Source: Phormidium pseudopriestleyi FRX01
Lineage (GTDB): Bacteria > Cyanobacteriota > Cyanobacteriia > Cyanobacteriales > Laspinemataceae
Reading direction: 5' to 3'
Assembly: GCF_017313335.1 (NCBI RefSeq)
Contig: NZ_JAFLQW010000426.1
Coordinates: 1 to 44,245 of the forward strand
DNA: 44,245 nt
Part shown: positions 28,701 to 38,500 of the stretch, piece after piece
How positions within the stretch are numbered: the first letter of the stretch is position 1
Layout: the number at the start of each line of letters is the position of its first letter
Notes under the pieces: generated by a model
The model's input: the letters and a program-made list of their open reading frames with translations, nothing else
Database searches by the model: none
Told to the model about the DNA's origin: nothing
Made by a program: the position numbers and the translations under genes

Positions 28701-29633
28701 TTATTCAAGGGGGTCAGGAGATTCCGGCGCATAGCTAATCTCCGGGGATTGATATCTGGGAGGTTCGATGTGAATCAAAATTCGGGCCGGGGAAAACCGC
28801 CCTTGTAAACGCGCTTCCACTTCCTCAGTAATGGTGTGGGCGGTTTCTACATCATTGGCATCAACAATCAGATGCATTTCAATAAAAACCTGACGTCCGA
28901 CCACACCGCGAGAGGCAATATCATGGCAGTTGAGCACGCCGGGAACCAGCATCGTAATTTCGTGAATGGCCTCCGGGGCGATCGCCATTTTATCCAGCAA
29001 CCAGGGTAAATTATCCGCCAACACCTCCCACCCACTTCTAAACACCAATAAGGCCACGGGAAAGGCTAACATCACATCCACCGATTGCAACCAGGGCCAG
29101 CGATCGGCAAAGGTAATCGCAATTAACCCCGCTATCACGACAATTGTCACCCAAACATCGCTCATGGTATGTTTGGCATCGGCAATCAGAATACTGCTAC
29201 CAATTCGCTGACCAATGGTCCGTTCATAAAAAGCTACAAAGATATTGATTCCCAACACAACCAGCAAAATCCACAGTTCTCTGGAGGAAACTTCCACCGG
29301 GGTTCCACCCCCGAATAAAAGGCGCTCGATCGCACTGCTGAGAATTTCAAAACAGGCCACCCCCAAAAAGGCGGCAATCCCCAAGGCCCCGACTGCATCA
29401 AACTTCTGATGTCCATAAGGATGTTCGCGATCGGGATCGGGAGAGGCGAAATGATTTGTCACCAATCCCAAAATATTATTGGCACTATCGGTTACGCTAT
29501 GCAACGCATCGGCCAACAAACTCAGGGAACCCGTCAAAGTCCCCACCACCCCTTTAATTCCCAACACGACTAAATTTAAGCCCAGGGTAATCAGGAGTAC
29601 CCGGCGAACTTCAACCCGATTATCTGTAGCCAT
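28701..29633 (-). CDS. Cation diffusion facilitator (CDF) family transporter
   Basis: 310 aa with six transmembrane helices and a C-terminal cytoplasmic domain. Metal-site motifs are the TM2 segment LLADALHSVTD (HxxxD) and TM5 segment ADAKHTMSD (HxxxD), both present. The C-terminal domain has the conserved IEMHLIVDANDVETAHTITEEVE. Family members export Zn2+, Cd2+, Co2+ or Fe2+ from the cytoplasm by proton antiport; the HD-HD pattern is that of Zn/Cd exporters. Metal identity is an inference. The start ATG 29633 is divergent from the next gene. The stop lies about 60 bases beyond the DnaA-box-like cluster. Confidence 0.9.
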   Translation of the reverse strand: MATDNRVEVRRVLLITLGLNLVVLGIKGVVGTLTGSLSLLADALHSVTDSANNILGLVTNHFASPDPDREHPYGHQKFDAVGALGIAAFLGVACFEILSSAIERLLFGGGTPVEVSSRELWILLVVLGINIFVAFYERTIGQRIGSSILIADAKHTMSDVWVTIVVIAGLIAITFADRWPWLQSVDVMLAFPVALLVFRSGWEVLADNLPWLLDKMAIAPEAIHEITMLVPGVLNCHDIASRGVVGRQVFIEMHLIVDANDVETAHTITEEVEARLQGRFSPARILIHIEPPRYQSPEISYAPESPDPLE

Positions 29634-29756
29634 GAATCTTTACCTTATGCAACCTACAAAAATTGTAGGCCATTCGGTTTCTGTGGAAGTTCACAGATCG
29701 AAATGTCCCCGTTCCCCCTTACCATAAAGAAACCGAATATTAAAAGTAGATTCCTG

Positions 29757-30116
29757 ATGTCTGGTTCTCAACTCACCCTAAATTTAATCGAGGGTTCCGT
29801 CTCGTTTCGGTTTTCTCCCGAAGCAGCGCGGGACTTGCAGGCGGCAATCAACGACCTGATGCAGCAGCTTAAAGCGGTGGCCTCTAAAGCAACTCCCGGT
29901 GCAGGTGCTGGCAAACCCACCCCCCAGAAACCGATGGAATATCGTTCCACTGGGGATGTGTTTTTAGAAATTTTCTGCAATCCGAATATTTACCCCACCC
30001 CCTTTGCCGCCAAGGTGTTGATTACCCTGCGCGACGATCGCATTCGCCTGAGTACCGAAGCGGAACTCACCCGTTTAGTCGAGGACATCAATCTGTATTT
30101 AGAACAGGTGGGTTAA
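29757..30116 (+). CDS. Conserved cyanobacterial hypothetical protein (119 aa)
   Basis: Start ATG 29757 (MSGSQLTLNL) is preferred; the frame is open from 29703 but the extra 18 codons look non-coding. The protein has a beta-rich first part (LTLNLIEGSVSFRFSPEA), a Gly/Ala/Pro-rich linker (about 46-60), and a second part with YPTPFAAKVLITLRDDRIRLS. I do not know its function. It directly precedes the glycan operon (130 bases to rfbF) on the same strand. Confidence 0.7.
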   Translation: MSGSQLTLNLIEGSVSFRFSPEAARDLQAAINDLMQQLKAVASKATPGAGAGKPTPQKPMEYRSTGDVFLEIFCNPNIYPTPFAAKVLITLRDDRIRLSTEAELTRLVEDINLYLEQVG

Positions 30117-30246
30117 TTCCCCTGTGTCTGAACCGCAGCTTGGGAAAGCCGTGGAAAACCCGCAAGGCGATCGCCTCCCCAGGTTTCCCAAACCCGTTTT
30201 TAACCTGACCGTCCGAACTCATGGATTTTTAAACACAGTAGATTCG

Positions 30247-31017
30247 ATGCAAGTCGTTATTCTAGCGGGGGGTCTAGGCACACGCCTCGCTGAACAAACC
30301 GAAGTCAAGCCTAAACCCTTGGTCGAAATTGGGGGCCGACCTATTCTTTGGCATATCATGAAACTCTATGCCCATTATGGGTTTAAGGAGTTTTTTATTG
30401 CCTTGGGGTATAAAGGGGAAGCCATTAAGCGTTATTTCCTAGATTACTATCCTCTAAATGGAAATATGACGGTTAATCTGACTCAAGGTCAGGTTCAGGT
30501 TCATAACAGTGAATCGGAAGATTGGACCGTGAATCTGATTGAAACCGGACTCGATACCCTCACCGGAGGGCGAGTCAAGCGCTTACAACCTTGGTTGAAA
30601 AATCAACCCTTTATGGTTACATACGGGGATGGGGTTAGTAATATTAATCTCAAAGAATTATGGGCTTTTCATCGGTCTCAAGGACGACTGGCAACCTTGA
30701 CTGCGGTTCGTCCTCCTGCCCGATTTGGGGGGATTATTTTTGAGGGAAATTTGGTGGCAAAATTCACGGAAAAACCGCAAATTGGCGAAGGTTGGATTAA
30801 TGGAGGATTTTTGGTCTTAGAACCGGGGATTTTTGATTATTTAGAAGGCGATCAAACCAGTTTGGAAGCTGAAGGATTGGAACGGTTAGCAGAAGCGGGT
30901 CAGTTAGCCGCTTATCGCCATGACGGCTTTTGGCAATGTATGGACACGCTTAGGGATGTGCGGCTGTTAGAAAGTTTGTGGGAAGGGGGGAATCCACCTT
31001 GGAAGGTATGGGATTAA
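30247..31017 (+). CDS. rfbF: Glucose-1-phosphate cytidylyltransferase RfbF
   Basis: 256 aa from ATG 30247, which begins [22 protein letters not shown]; the frame is open from 30124 (GTG) but those 41 codons lack family similarity. It converts glucose 1-phosphate and CTP into CDP-glucose. The nucleotidyl-transfer motif [13 protein letters not shown] is intact, as are [18 protein letters not shown], a TYGDGVSN segment for the catalytic metal, and [13 protein letters not shown]. First committed enzyme of the CDP-deoxysugar operon; overlaps rfbG by 10 bases, indicating translational coupling. Confidence 0.93.
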   Translation: MQVVILAGGLGTRLAEQTEVKPKPLVEIGGRPILWHIMKLYAHYGFKEFFIALGYKGEAIKRYFLDYYPLNGNMTVNLTQGQVQVHNSESEDWTVNLIETGLDTLTGGRVKRLQPWLKNQPFMVTYGDGVSNINLKELWAFHRSQGRLATLTAVRPPARFGGIIFEGNLVAKFTEKPQIGEGWINGGFLVLEPGIFDYLEGDQTSLEAEGLERLAEAGQLAAYRHDGFWQCMDTLRDVRLLESLWEGGNPPWKVWD

Positions 31018-32009
31018 ATGCAAGGGGCGATCGCCGATTTTGGCAGGATCGTCCCACTTTGATTTCCGGGGCCACCGGCCTCGTTGGCGGTTGGGTGGTG
31101 AAGCAATTACTCGACTTAGGCGCGGATGTGGTTTGTCTGGTTCGCGATTGGGTTCCTCAAAACGAACTGGTTCGCAGTCAGAGGATTGAACAGGTCAAAA
31201 TTGTGCGGGGAAATATTCAGGACCAGTCGCTGTTAGAACGAGCAATGGGAGAATATGAAATTGATACCGTGATTCATTTGGCCGCGCAAACGATTGTGGC
31301 GATCGCCAACCGTAATCCTATCTCTACCTTTGAGTCGAATATTGCCGGTACTTGGTCGCTTTTAGAAGCTTGCCGCCATAGTCCCACGGTGAAGCAAATT
31401 GTCCTAGCTTCATCGGATAAAGCCTACGGCGAAGCCCAGCAACTTCCATATAATGAAGAGACTCCTTTAATTGGGCGTCATCCCTATGATGTCAGTAAAT
31501 CCTGTGCGGATTTAATCGCCCAATCCTATGCTAAAACGTATGATTTACCCGTAGTAATTACCCGATGTGGAAACTTTTACGGTGGCGGAGATTTGAATTG
31601 GAATCGCATTGTCCCGGGAACAATTCGGGCCGTGTTACGAGGCGATCGGCCTATCATCCGTTCCGACGGTCAGTATATCCGAGATTACTTCTATGTAGAA
31701 GATGGGGCCGCTGCTTATACTCTGCTGGCTGAAGAACTCTCCCACAACCGGGATTTACGGGGTCAAGCCTTTAATTTTTCCACGGAAACTCAACTCACCG
31801 TTTTGGAATTAGTCCATCAGATTTTAACCTTAATGGGTTGCGACTTAGAACCGGATATCCGAGGAGAAGCTTCTAATGAAATTCGCCATCAATATTTAAG
31901 TGCATCCAAAGCTAAAAAAATATTGAATTGGCAACCTTTGTTCTCCCTCAAAGAAGGATTAGAACGAACCATTGATTGGTATCAAATATTTTTGGGGGTT
32001 GGCAGATGA
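31008..32009 (+). CDS. rfbG: CDP-glucose 4,6-dehydratase RfbG
   Basis: 333 aa SDR-family enzyme. ATG 31008 is chosen because GGAAGG lies just upstream and it overlaps rfbF slightly; a GTG at 30978 also stays in frame. NAD-binding motif [11 protein letters not shown], catalytic YDVSK ([11 protein letters not shown]), and characteristic [18 protein letters not shown] and [10 protein letters not shown]. It forms CDP-4-keto-6-deoxyglucose from CDP-glucose. The ATGA overlap with the next gene (32006-32009) means the two are translated together. Confidence 0.93.
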   Translation: MGLNARGDRRFWQDRPTLISGATGLVGGWVVKQLLDLGADVVCLVRDWVPQNELVRSQRIEQVKIVRGNIQDQSLLERAMGEYEIDTVIHLAAQTIVAIANRNPISTFESNIAGTWSLLEACRHSPTVKQIVLASSDKAYGEAQQLPYNEETPLIGRHPYDVSKSCADLIAQSYAKTYDLPVVITRCGNFYGGGDLNWNRIVPGTIRAVLRGDRPIIRSDGQYIRDYFYVEDGAAAYTLLAEELSHNRDLRGQAFNFSTETQLTVLELVHQILTLMGCDLEPDIRGEASNEIRHQYLSASKAKKILNWQPLFSLKEGLERTIDWYQIFLGVGR

Positions 32010-33247
32010 GCAGTCTATTAAATCCCTGTCGTTCCTGTGGTAAAACCGGGCTAAAATTGATTCTGTCTTTGGGTGAAACTCCCTTGGCGAATCGGTTGCT
32101 TACCTCAGACCAAGTGACGGAACCGGAACCGAAGTATCCCCTAGATTTGGCATTTTGTCCCCATTGTACTTTAGTCCAAATTACCGAAACTGTACCCCCC
32201 GAGCAGCTATTTCGGGACTATGTTTATTTTTCTTCCTTTTCCAATACGGTGTTGGAGAATGCCAAAAAGATTGCGACTCGATTAATAGGCGATCGCCACT
32301 TATCTCCTGATAGTTTGGTCGTAGAAATTGCCAGCAACGATGGCTATTTACTTCAGTATTATCATCAACAGAAGATTCCCGTCCTAGGTATTGAACCAGC
32401 GGTCAATATTGCTACCGTTGCCCAAAATCAACGAGGAATTCCTACTCTGAGTGAGTTTTTTGGAGAAACCCTCGCCCAAGAACTCAAACAACAGGGAAAA
32501 CAAGCCGATCTCATTCATGCCAATAACGTTCTCGCCCATGTCCCGGATTTGAACGGCTTTGTTGCTGGAATTAATATCCTCCTGAAAGAACATGGCACAG
32601 CGGTGATTGAGGTTCCTTACCTCAAAGAATTAATCGATCGCGTCGAATTTGATACCATCTATCATGAACATCTCTGTTACTTTTCTATAACCGCCATAGA
32701 CTGCCTATTTAAGCGACAGGGATTAGTGATTGTAGCGGTTGAAGAACTCCCAATTCATGGGGGTTCGTTGCGACTATTTGTAGAGAAAGAACGAACAGGG
32801 ATAAATCGGCGATCGGCTCAAGTTTTGGACCTTTTGGAAGCCGAAAAGAATTGGGGAGTTAATCAGTTCAAATTTTACCAGGGTTTTAGGCAAAATATCG
32901 AAGACTTGCGTCAGAATCTTCTCAAACTCCTGGGTGAATTAAAAAGTCAAAACAAAACAATTGCCGTTTATGGAGCATCGGCTAAAGGCAGCACCTTACT
33001 CAACTATTTTGGAATCGATAAAAATCTCGTCGATTTTGTCGTAGACCGTAGTAAAATCAAACAAGGTCGATACACGCCCGGGACTCATTTACCGATTTAT
33101 GATCCAAAAAAATTACTAGAAGTGATGCCGGATTATGTTTTACTTTTAACCTGGAATTTTGCCGATGAAATCCTAGAGCAACAAGCCGAGTATAGGCAGC
33201 TAGGTGGTCGCTTTATTGTACCTATTCCTGATGTTAAAGTTTTTTAA
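32006..33247 (+). CDS. Sugar C-methyltransferase (TylC3-type, Methyltransf_13/14)
   Basis: 413 aa. Start at ATG 32006 in the ATGA overlap; the longer frame from 31976 lies inside rfbG. An N-terminal zinc-binding domain has CRSCG and CPHC pairs. The SAM domain follows with motif [15 protein letters not shown], then a conserved YHEHLCYFS segment. The C-terminal Methyltransf_14 domain has [18 protein letters not shown]. This architecture belongs to NDP-hexose C-3 methyltransferases (TylC3 and relatives), which add a methyl branch to C3 of a 4-keto sugar. With rfbF/rfbG the expected substrate is CDP-4-keto-6-deoxyglucose. Position of methylation is inferred from the family. Confidence 0.86.
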   Translation: MSSLLNPCRSCGKTGLKLILSLGETPLANRLLTSDQVTEPEPKYPLDLAFCPHCTLVQITETVPPEQLFRDYVYFSSFSNTVLENAKKIATRLIGDRHLSPDSLVVEIASNDGYLLQYYHQQKIPVLGIEPAVNIATVAQNQRGIPTLSEFFGETLAQELKQQGKQADLIHANNVLAHVPDLNGFVAGINILLKEHGTAVIEVPYLKELIDRVEFDTIYHEHLCYFSITAIDCLFKRQGLVIVAVEELPIHGGSLRLFVEKERTGINRRSAQVLDLLEAEKNWGVNQFKFYQGFRQNIEDLRQNLLKLLGELKSQNKTIAVYGASAKGSTLLNYFGIDKNLVDFVVDRSKIKQGRYTPGTHLPIYDPKKLLEVMPDYVLLLTWNFADEILEQQAEYRQLGGRFIVPIPDVKVF

Positions 33248-33279
33248 TCATCAACCGGGAGAAAAATAGAAAACATCCC

Positions 33280-33813
33280 ATGATTTTTAGAGAAACAAAA
33301 CTAGAGGGCGCATGGATTATAGAACCGGAACGGTTAACAGACGAACGGGGATTTTTTGCTAGAACTTGGTGTCAGAGAGAATTTGAGGAGCGTGGGTTAC
33401 ATTCTGGCCTCGTTCAGTGTAATACTTCTTTTAACTCCTTGTCGGGAACCCTGCGCGGGATGCATTATCAAATCCATCCTCATGGCGAAACCAAATTAGT
33501 CCGATGTACTCAGGGTGCAATTTATGATGTAATTATCGATATGCGTCCTACATCCCCCACCTTTACCCAATGGATTGGGGTAGAACTCACCGCAGAAAAC
33601 CACCGAATGCTTTACATCCCCGCAGGATTTGCTCATGGATTTCAAACCTTAGTTGATCAGACCGAAGTTTTTTATCAAATGTCAGAATTTTATCATCCAG
33701 AAAGTGCTAGAGGGGTTCGATGGAACGACCCCACCTTTTCAATAAAATGGCCGAATACTGATAATTTAATTATTTCTAGTAAAGATAACGACTATGCCAA
33801 CTTATCCTTATGA
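33280..33813 (+). CDS. rfbC: dTDP-4-dehydrorhamnose 3,5-epimerase-family epimerase (RfbC-type)
   Basis: 177 aa cupin. Signature residues: catalytic His in TLRGMHYQ, Asp-containing ERGFFARTW, VRCTQGAIYDVIIDMR and the FAHGFQTL segment, with Tyr in EVFYQMSEFYHPES. The nucleotide in this operon is CDP, so it should act on the CDP-keto sugar, probably at C5 like TylK/TylM-type epimerases, rather than on dTDP-rhamnose. Starts 32 bases after the C-methyltransferase and shares an ATGA overlap with the next gene (33810-33813). Confidence 0.87.
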   Translation: MIFRETKLEGAWIIEPERLTDERGFFARTWCQREFEERGLHSGLVQCNTSFNSLSGTLRGMHYQIHPHGETKLVRCTQGAIYDVIIDMRPTSPTFTQWIGVELTAENHRMLYIPAGFAHGFQTLVDQTEVFYQMSEFYHPESARGVRWNDPTFSIKWPNTDNLIISSKDNDYANLSL

Positions 33814-34718
33814 AAAAAGTATTAATAACAGGAGGAAGAGGATTTATAGGACAGCACTGTTTGCCCTTATTGTTAGCCAAAGGCTACGAAGTTCATGCCG
33901 TCTCTTCACAACCTGTCAATCAATCTAATTCAAAGGTTTACTGGCATCAAGCGAATCTATTAAAACCCGAAGAAGTATCCCGGTTACTTTCCCAAATTAA
34001 ACCCAGTCACTTATTACATTTTGCCTGGTTTGCGATACCCGGGAAATACTGGACTGCCTTAGAAAATTTTAAATGGGTAGAAGGGAGTTTAAATTTATTA
34101 CAAGAATTTGCCCAATCGGGAGGACAAAGAGTGGTCATGGCCGGGACCTGTGCCGAGTACAATTGGGACTATGGATACTGTTCTGAAAAAGTGACTCCCT
34201 TAGTCCCTAAAACCTTGTATGGAGTGTGTAAAAATTCGCTTCAGAGTATGGTAGATGCCTTTGCTCAACAAACTGGAATCAGTAGCGCTTGGGGACGAAT
34301 ATTTTTTGCTTATGGACCTCATGAATATGGCGATCGCCTCGTTCCCTCCGTGATTCGTTCCCTGTTGCAGAGAAAAACTGCACCTTGTTCTCATGGGAAC
34401 CAAATCCGAGACTTTCTCTATGTTCAAGATGTAGCCGATGCCTTTGTCACCTTATTAGAGAGTCACGTTTCTGGTGCGATTAATATTGCATCCGGTCAAC
34501 CCGTTGCTTTAAAGGATATAATCTACCAGATTGGAGAAATCCTGAATGGCTCAGAGTTGATTGAACTGGGAGTCCTTCCCACCTCTACTAACGATCCACC
34601 CCTGTTGATAGGGGATATGCGCCGTTTAAGGGATGAGCTTTGTTGGCAACCCAAATTTAATCTAAACCAGGGATTAAATGAAGCAGTTACCTGGTGGGAA
34701 AAGCAGATAGAAGGATAG
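33810..34718 (+). CDS. NAD(P)-dependent sugar 4-ketoreductase (extended SDR)
   Basis: 302 aa. Rossmann motif VLITGGRGFIGQH at the N-terminus and catalytic YGVCKNSLQSM (YxxxK). RDFLYVQDVADAFVTLL is typical of NAD-dependent epimerase/dehydratases. It stands last of the sugar-forming genes and would reduce the 4-keto group to give the finished CDP-deoxysugar. The exact stereochemistry cannot be read. It overlaps the epimerase by 4 bases (ATGA), and the O-methyltransferase gene starts 14 bases after its stop. Confidence 0.87.
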   Translation: MKKVLITGGRGFIGQHCLPLLLAKGYEVHAVSSQPVNQSNSKVYWHQANLLKPEEVSRLLSQIKPSHLLHFAWFAIPGKYWTALENFKWVEGSLNLLQEFAQSGGQRVVMAGTCAEYNWDYGYCSEKVTPLVPKTLYGVCKNSLQSMVDAFAQQTGISSAWGRIFFAYGPHEYGDRLVPSVIRSLLQRKTAPCSHGNQIRDFLYVQDVADAFVTLLESHVSGAINIASGQPVALKDIIYQIGEILNGSELIELGVLPTSTNDPPLLIGDMRRLRDELCWQPKFNLNQGLNEAVTWWEKQIEG

Positions 34719-34732
34719 AAAAAGGTAGACCA

Positions 34733-35506
34733 ATGAAATTGATAATAGATACGAGCGAAAAAACATTAACCCAAGAAATAGACGGCCAACAAGTCTGCCT
34801 GGACCTATATTCTAAAGAGGCCTTTGAACTGATTTCTCAGCAATGGGTAAAAGTGGGATGGAATCAAAAATATCCTTATACTTTTAGCTGGATGGGAAGA
34901 CCGATTATCCAACTCCCCGAAGATATGATCCGCATTCAAGAAGCAATCTATCAAGTGCAACCGGATGTTATTATAGAAACCGGAGTAGCACATGGGGGTT
35001 CTTTAATTTATTATGCGAGTTTGTGTAAGGCGATCGCTCAAGGGAGAGTGATTGGGATTGATATCGAGATTCGACCCCACAACCGCAAGGCGATCGAAGC
35101 TCATGAACTTTTCCCTTACATTACCTTAGTAGAAGGTAACTCCATAGAACCGGAGCTCGTCCATCAGGTTAAATCCACCGTAAAACCGGGAGAGACGGTG
35201 ATGGTTATTCTCGATTCTTGCCATACAAAAATGCACGTTTTAGCCGAGTTAGAAGCCTACTGCGACTTAGTAACTCCCGGGTCTTATCTCGTGGTAACCG
35301 ATGGAATTATGCAAGAGTTGAGTGATGTACCCCGAGGTCAAGCAGACTGGAGTTTTGATAATCCAACAGCAGCAGCAGCAGAATTTGCTCAACAGCATCC
35401 TGAATTTCTATTAGAACAACCGGAATGGCTGTTTAATGAAAGTGAATTAACGGAAAATGTTACCCATTGGCCCGGTGCTTGGTTGCAGAGAAAAGAATCA
35501 ATTTAA
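34733..35506 (+). CDS. CmcI-like / rhamnosyl O-methyltransferase-family protein
   Basis: 257 aa from ATG 34733 (MKLIIDTSEKT), which has AAAGG 8 bases upstream; the frame is open 13 codons further up. SAM-binding region IIETGVAHGGSLIYYASL (motif I), then GRVIGIDIEIRP and ITLVEGNSIE. MVILDSCHTKMHVLAELEAY and GSYLVVTDGIMQEL complete a cephalosporin-hydroxylase (CmcI/PF04989) fold, many members of which O-methylate sugars. In this operon a sugar hydroxyl is the likely substrate. The gene lies between the SDR gene and the giant glycosyltransferase, 18 bases from the latter. Confidence 0.84.
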   Translation: MKLIIDTSEKTLTQEIDGQQVCLDLYSKEAFELISQQWVKVGWNQKYPYTFSWMGRPIIQLPEDMIRIQEAIYQVQPDVIIETGVAHGGSLIYYASLCKAIAQGRVIGIDIEIRPHNRKAIEAHELFPYITLVEGNSIEPELVHQVKSTVKPGETVMVILDSCHTKMHVLAELEAYCDLVTPGSYLVVTDGIMQELSDVPRGQADWSFDNPTAAAAEFAQQHPEFLLEQPEWLFNESELTENVTHWPGAWLQRKESI

Positions 35507-35524
35507 AAAAGAGAGGGAAACCCG

Positions 35525-38500
35525 ATGAAAGAGACTCAACCTTTAGTCAGTATTGGAATGCCGGTTTATAACGGCGATCGCTACCTACGTTTGGCTTTAA
35601 ATTCCCTATTAGCTCAGGATTATCAACAATTTGAAATAATTATTTCAAATAATGCTTCGACGGATTACACCGCTAAAATTTGTCAAGAATATGCAGTAAA
35701 AGATAGCCGTATTCACTATGTTAGAAACCTGCAAAATATTGGATCTACAAAAAATTTTAATCAAGTTTTTGAACTATCTAAAGGTCAATATTTTATGTGG
35801 GCAGCCCATGATGATTTATGGGAAAAGACCTATTTAAGGAAAGCCGTTAACAAATTAGAAGAAACGCCCAACGCTGTATTATGCTGCTGTGATGTGGTAT
35901 TTATTGATGCACAGGGAAGCGTCATCCACGAGTGGACAGCTAATCCTAAAAAACAGAATATCGAAACTTTGGGAATGAACGTGGTGCAAAGAAGTCACCA
36001 ACTCATTGCTAAAGCCGGGTGGTACACGATTTATAGTTTAATTCGTAAAGAAGCATTAATCAAAACAAATTTATTTTTAGAAGAGTATGGACCCGATGTC
36101 ATTATCTTACAAGAACTAAATTTACTCGGCGAATTTGTAAAAATCAAAGAGCCTTTATTTTTTTATCGACTCCATGACCACCAAGACCAGACCGAAAAAT
36201 ACCAGAGTCAAAAGCAACAAGGAAAAGCCCCCTATTCAAATTTAGTCAGAAACCTTTTAAAAACTATCTGGAATTCTCAGTTAGAAGAGGCAGTAAAACA
36301 GGAGATAAAAACAGATTTTATCGAAACCTTGTGCTTTCACAACCCGGATTTACTAAATCTGATAGCCGATGAACAATCATTTTCCATCCAATCCTCACTG
36401 ACCTCAGAACCACTTAAAGAGTTTATGGCAACCCTGCTAGACCCTGAGACGCTACTCACCCCAGATAGAACCCACAGTGATTTAAAAACTCAGGCCAAAA
36501 AAAGAGCAATTGTTGCCTATCATAATCATGTTTATCCCCCGCGCTATGCCTCCGATCGCCGCTGTTTGTCCGTCATCCAAGCGTTGCAGCAATTAGAGTA
36601 TGATGTAACTTTGTTTAGTTCCAACTTGTTTAGCAATATCCCTTGGGAAGAAAAAAGCATTAACCGCCTAGAACAGGAGGTGGGAATTAAGGTTGAAATT
36701 CACTATGTTACGGCCAGCGATCGCCAATTTGTTGAGGAAGAATTTAAAAAAGCAGGGGGACGGCAATGGTGGAATATGTATTCCCCGGGTTTGCGGGAAC
36801 AATTTCGACAGCTTTTTACTCGGTTACACCCTGATTTAGTGCTGATTAATTATGCATTTTGGGGAGAATTGGCGATCGGCGATGAATTTAAGTCGGCGGT
36901 GAGAGTAATTGATACCCTGGATTTGTTGAGCTTAAATCAAAAAATGGCCGCCTTAGTCTCTGAATTTATAAATAAACGGCCAACTGAACCAGATTTTTTG
37001 AACGAAAACTTTTTCTCGAAATATTCCCTCCCTGTCGATCCAGAAGAATACAAACTCTATGATTGCTACGATTTTACAGTAGCCATTAATTCTAAAGAAA
37101 AAACTCTAATCCAAGAAAACACCACTTATACAAAAGTTCTGCATTTACCCTTTGCCTTGCCGGTTAAACCCCTTAACAATACTTACGGAAAGAATCCGAT
37201 CTTTGCGATTGGCCCAAATCCTTTTAATTACCAAGCCTATATATATTTTGTTCGCAAAGTCCTGCCTAAGATTTTAGCTCAAATTCCAGAATTTGTACTG
37301 AATGTCGTTGGGGATGGATGTAAAATTTTAGCCCCGACTCAGGGAATCCATTTACTGGGTTTCGTTCCGGACTTAGAACGGCTTTATCAAGAAAGCCCCT
37401 TTGCAATCTGCCCCATGATTGGAGGAACCGGCCAACAACTCAAAGTGCTAGAGGCAATGGCTCATGGTTTACCCGTTATTGCCCTAGAAAATGTTGCCGA
37501 ACGATGTCCTATCGAACACCAAATCAATGGCTTAATTGCTAAAAATGCTGATGAATTTGCTCAATATACCCTAGAATTATTTCGGAACCCAACTCAGTGC
37601 CGTATTTTAGGAGAAGCGGCACGCCAAACGATATCAGAAAAGTTTTCGGAACAAATATTAGTAGAACGCATGAAAGAAATAACCGATCGCCGTCCGGTCG
37701 AATTATCAACTCAAAAAATCACCGCCATCGTAGACGGGGTATTTTATCAAATCAACAATACCGGAATCGCTCGCGTCTGGACCTCTCTATTGCAAGAATG
37801 GGTCAAAACTGGATTTGCCAAGCAAATCTTATTTTTAGACCGCGCTGGAACTGCGCCCCGGATTCCCGGTATCAAATATTTATGTCTTCCCCCTTACGAT
37901 TACAATAATACCCACGCCGATCGCAACTTACTACAACAAATTTGTGATGAAGAAAGCGCTGATATCTTCATCTCCACTTATTACACCACTCCCCTCTCCA
38001 CACCCTCAGTATTTATGGCCTATGACATGATTCCAGAACGGTATTCAACCAATCTGAATGCCGCCATGTGGCGCGAAAAACATCAAGGCATTCGTCATGG
38101 TTCGGCTTATCTTACTATTTCTGAACAAACTGCCCGGGATTTGGTTGAATTTTTCCCCGCAATTCCTCGCGATCGCGTGACGGTTGCTCCTTGCGGCATT
38201 CAGCCGGAATTTATGCCGACCCCTCCGGCAGAAATTACCGCCTTCAAATCAAAATACCGCCTCTCAAAACCCTATTTCCTCTGGGTTGGTAGCCGCACCA
38301 ATATCAACAACTACAAAAATGCCATCTTATTCTTCCAGGCATTTTCTCAACTCCCAAACCGCCAAGAATTCGACATTCTCTGTGTGGGTGGAGAAGCCCA
38401 ATTTGAATCCGAATTTCAACCTTACGTTACCGATACTCTGGTTCATCTATTTAAATTGAGTGACCCAGAATTGCGACTGGCTTATTCCGGTGCTACGGCT

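Noticed and set aside
28569-28808. Plus-strand frame beginning METLDLLWKTAINLWKTI with heptad-like repeats
   Set aside because: The repeats arise from 21-bp DNA iterons, and the frame runs into the opposite-strand CDF gene.
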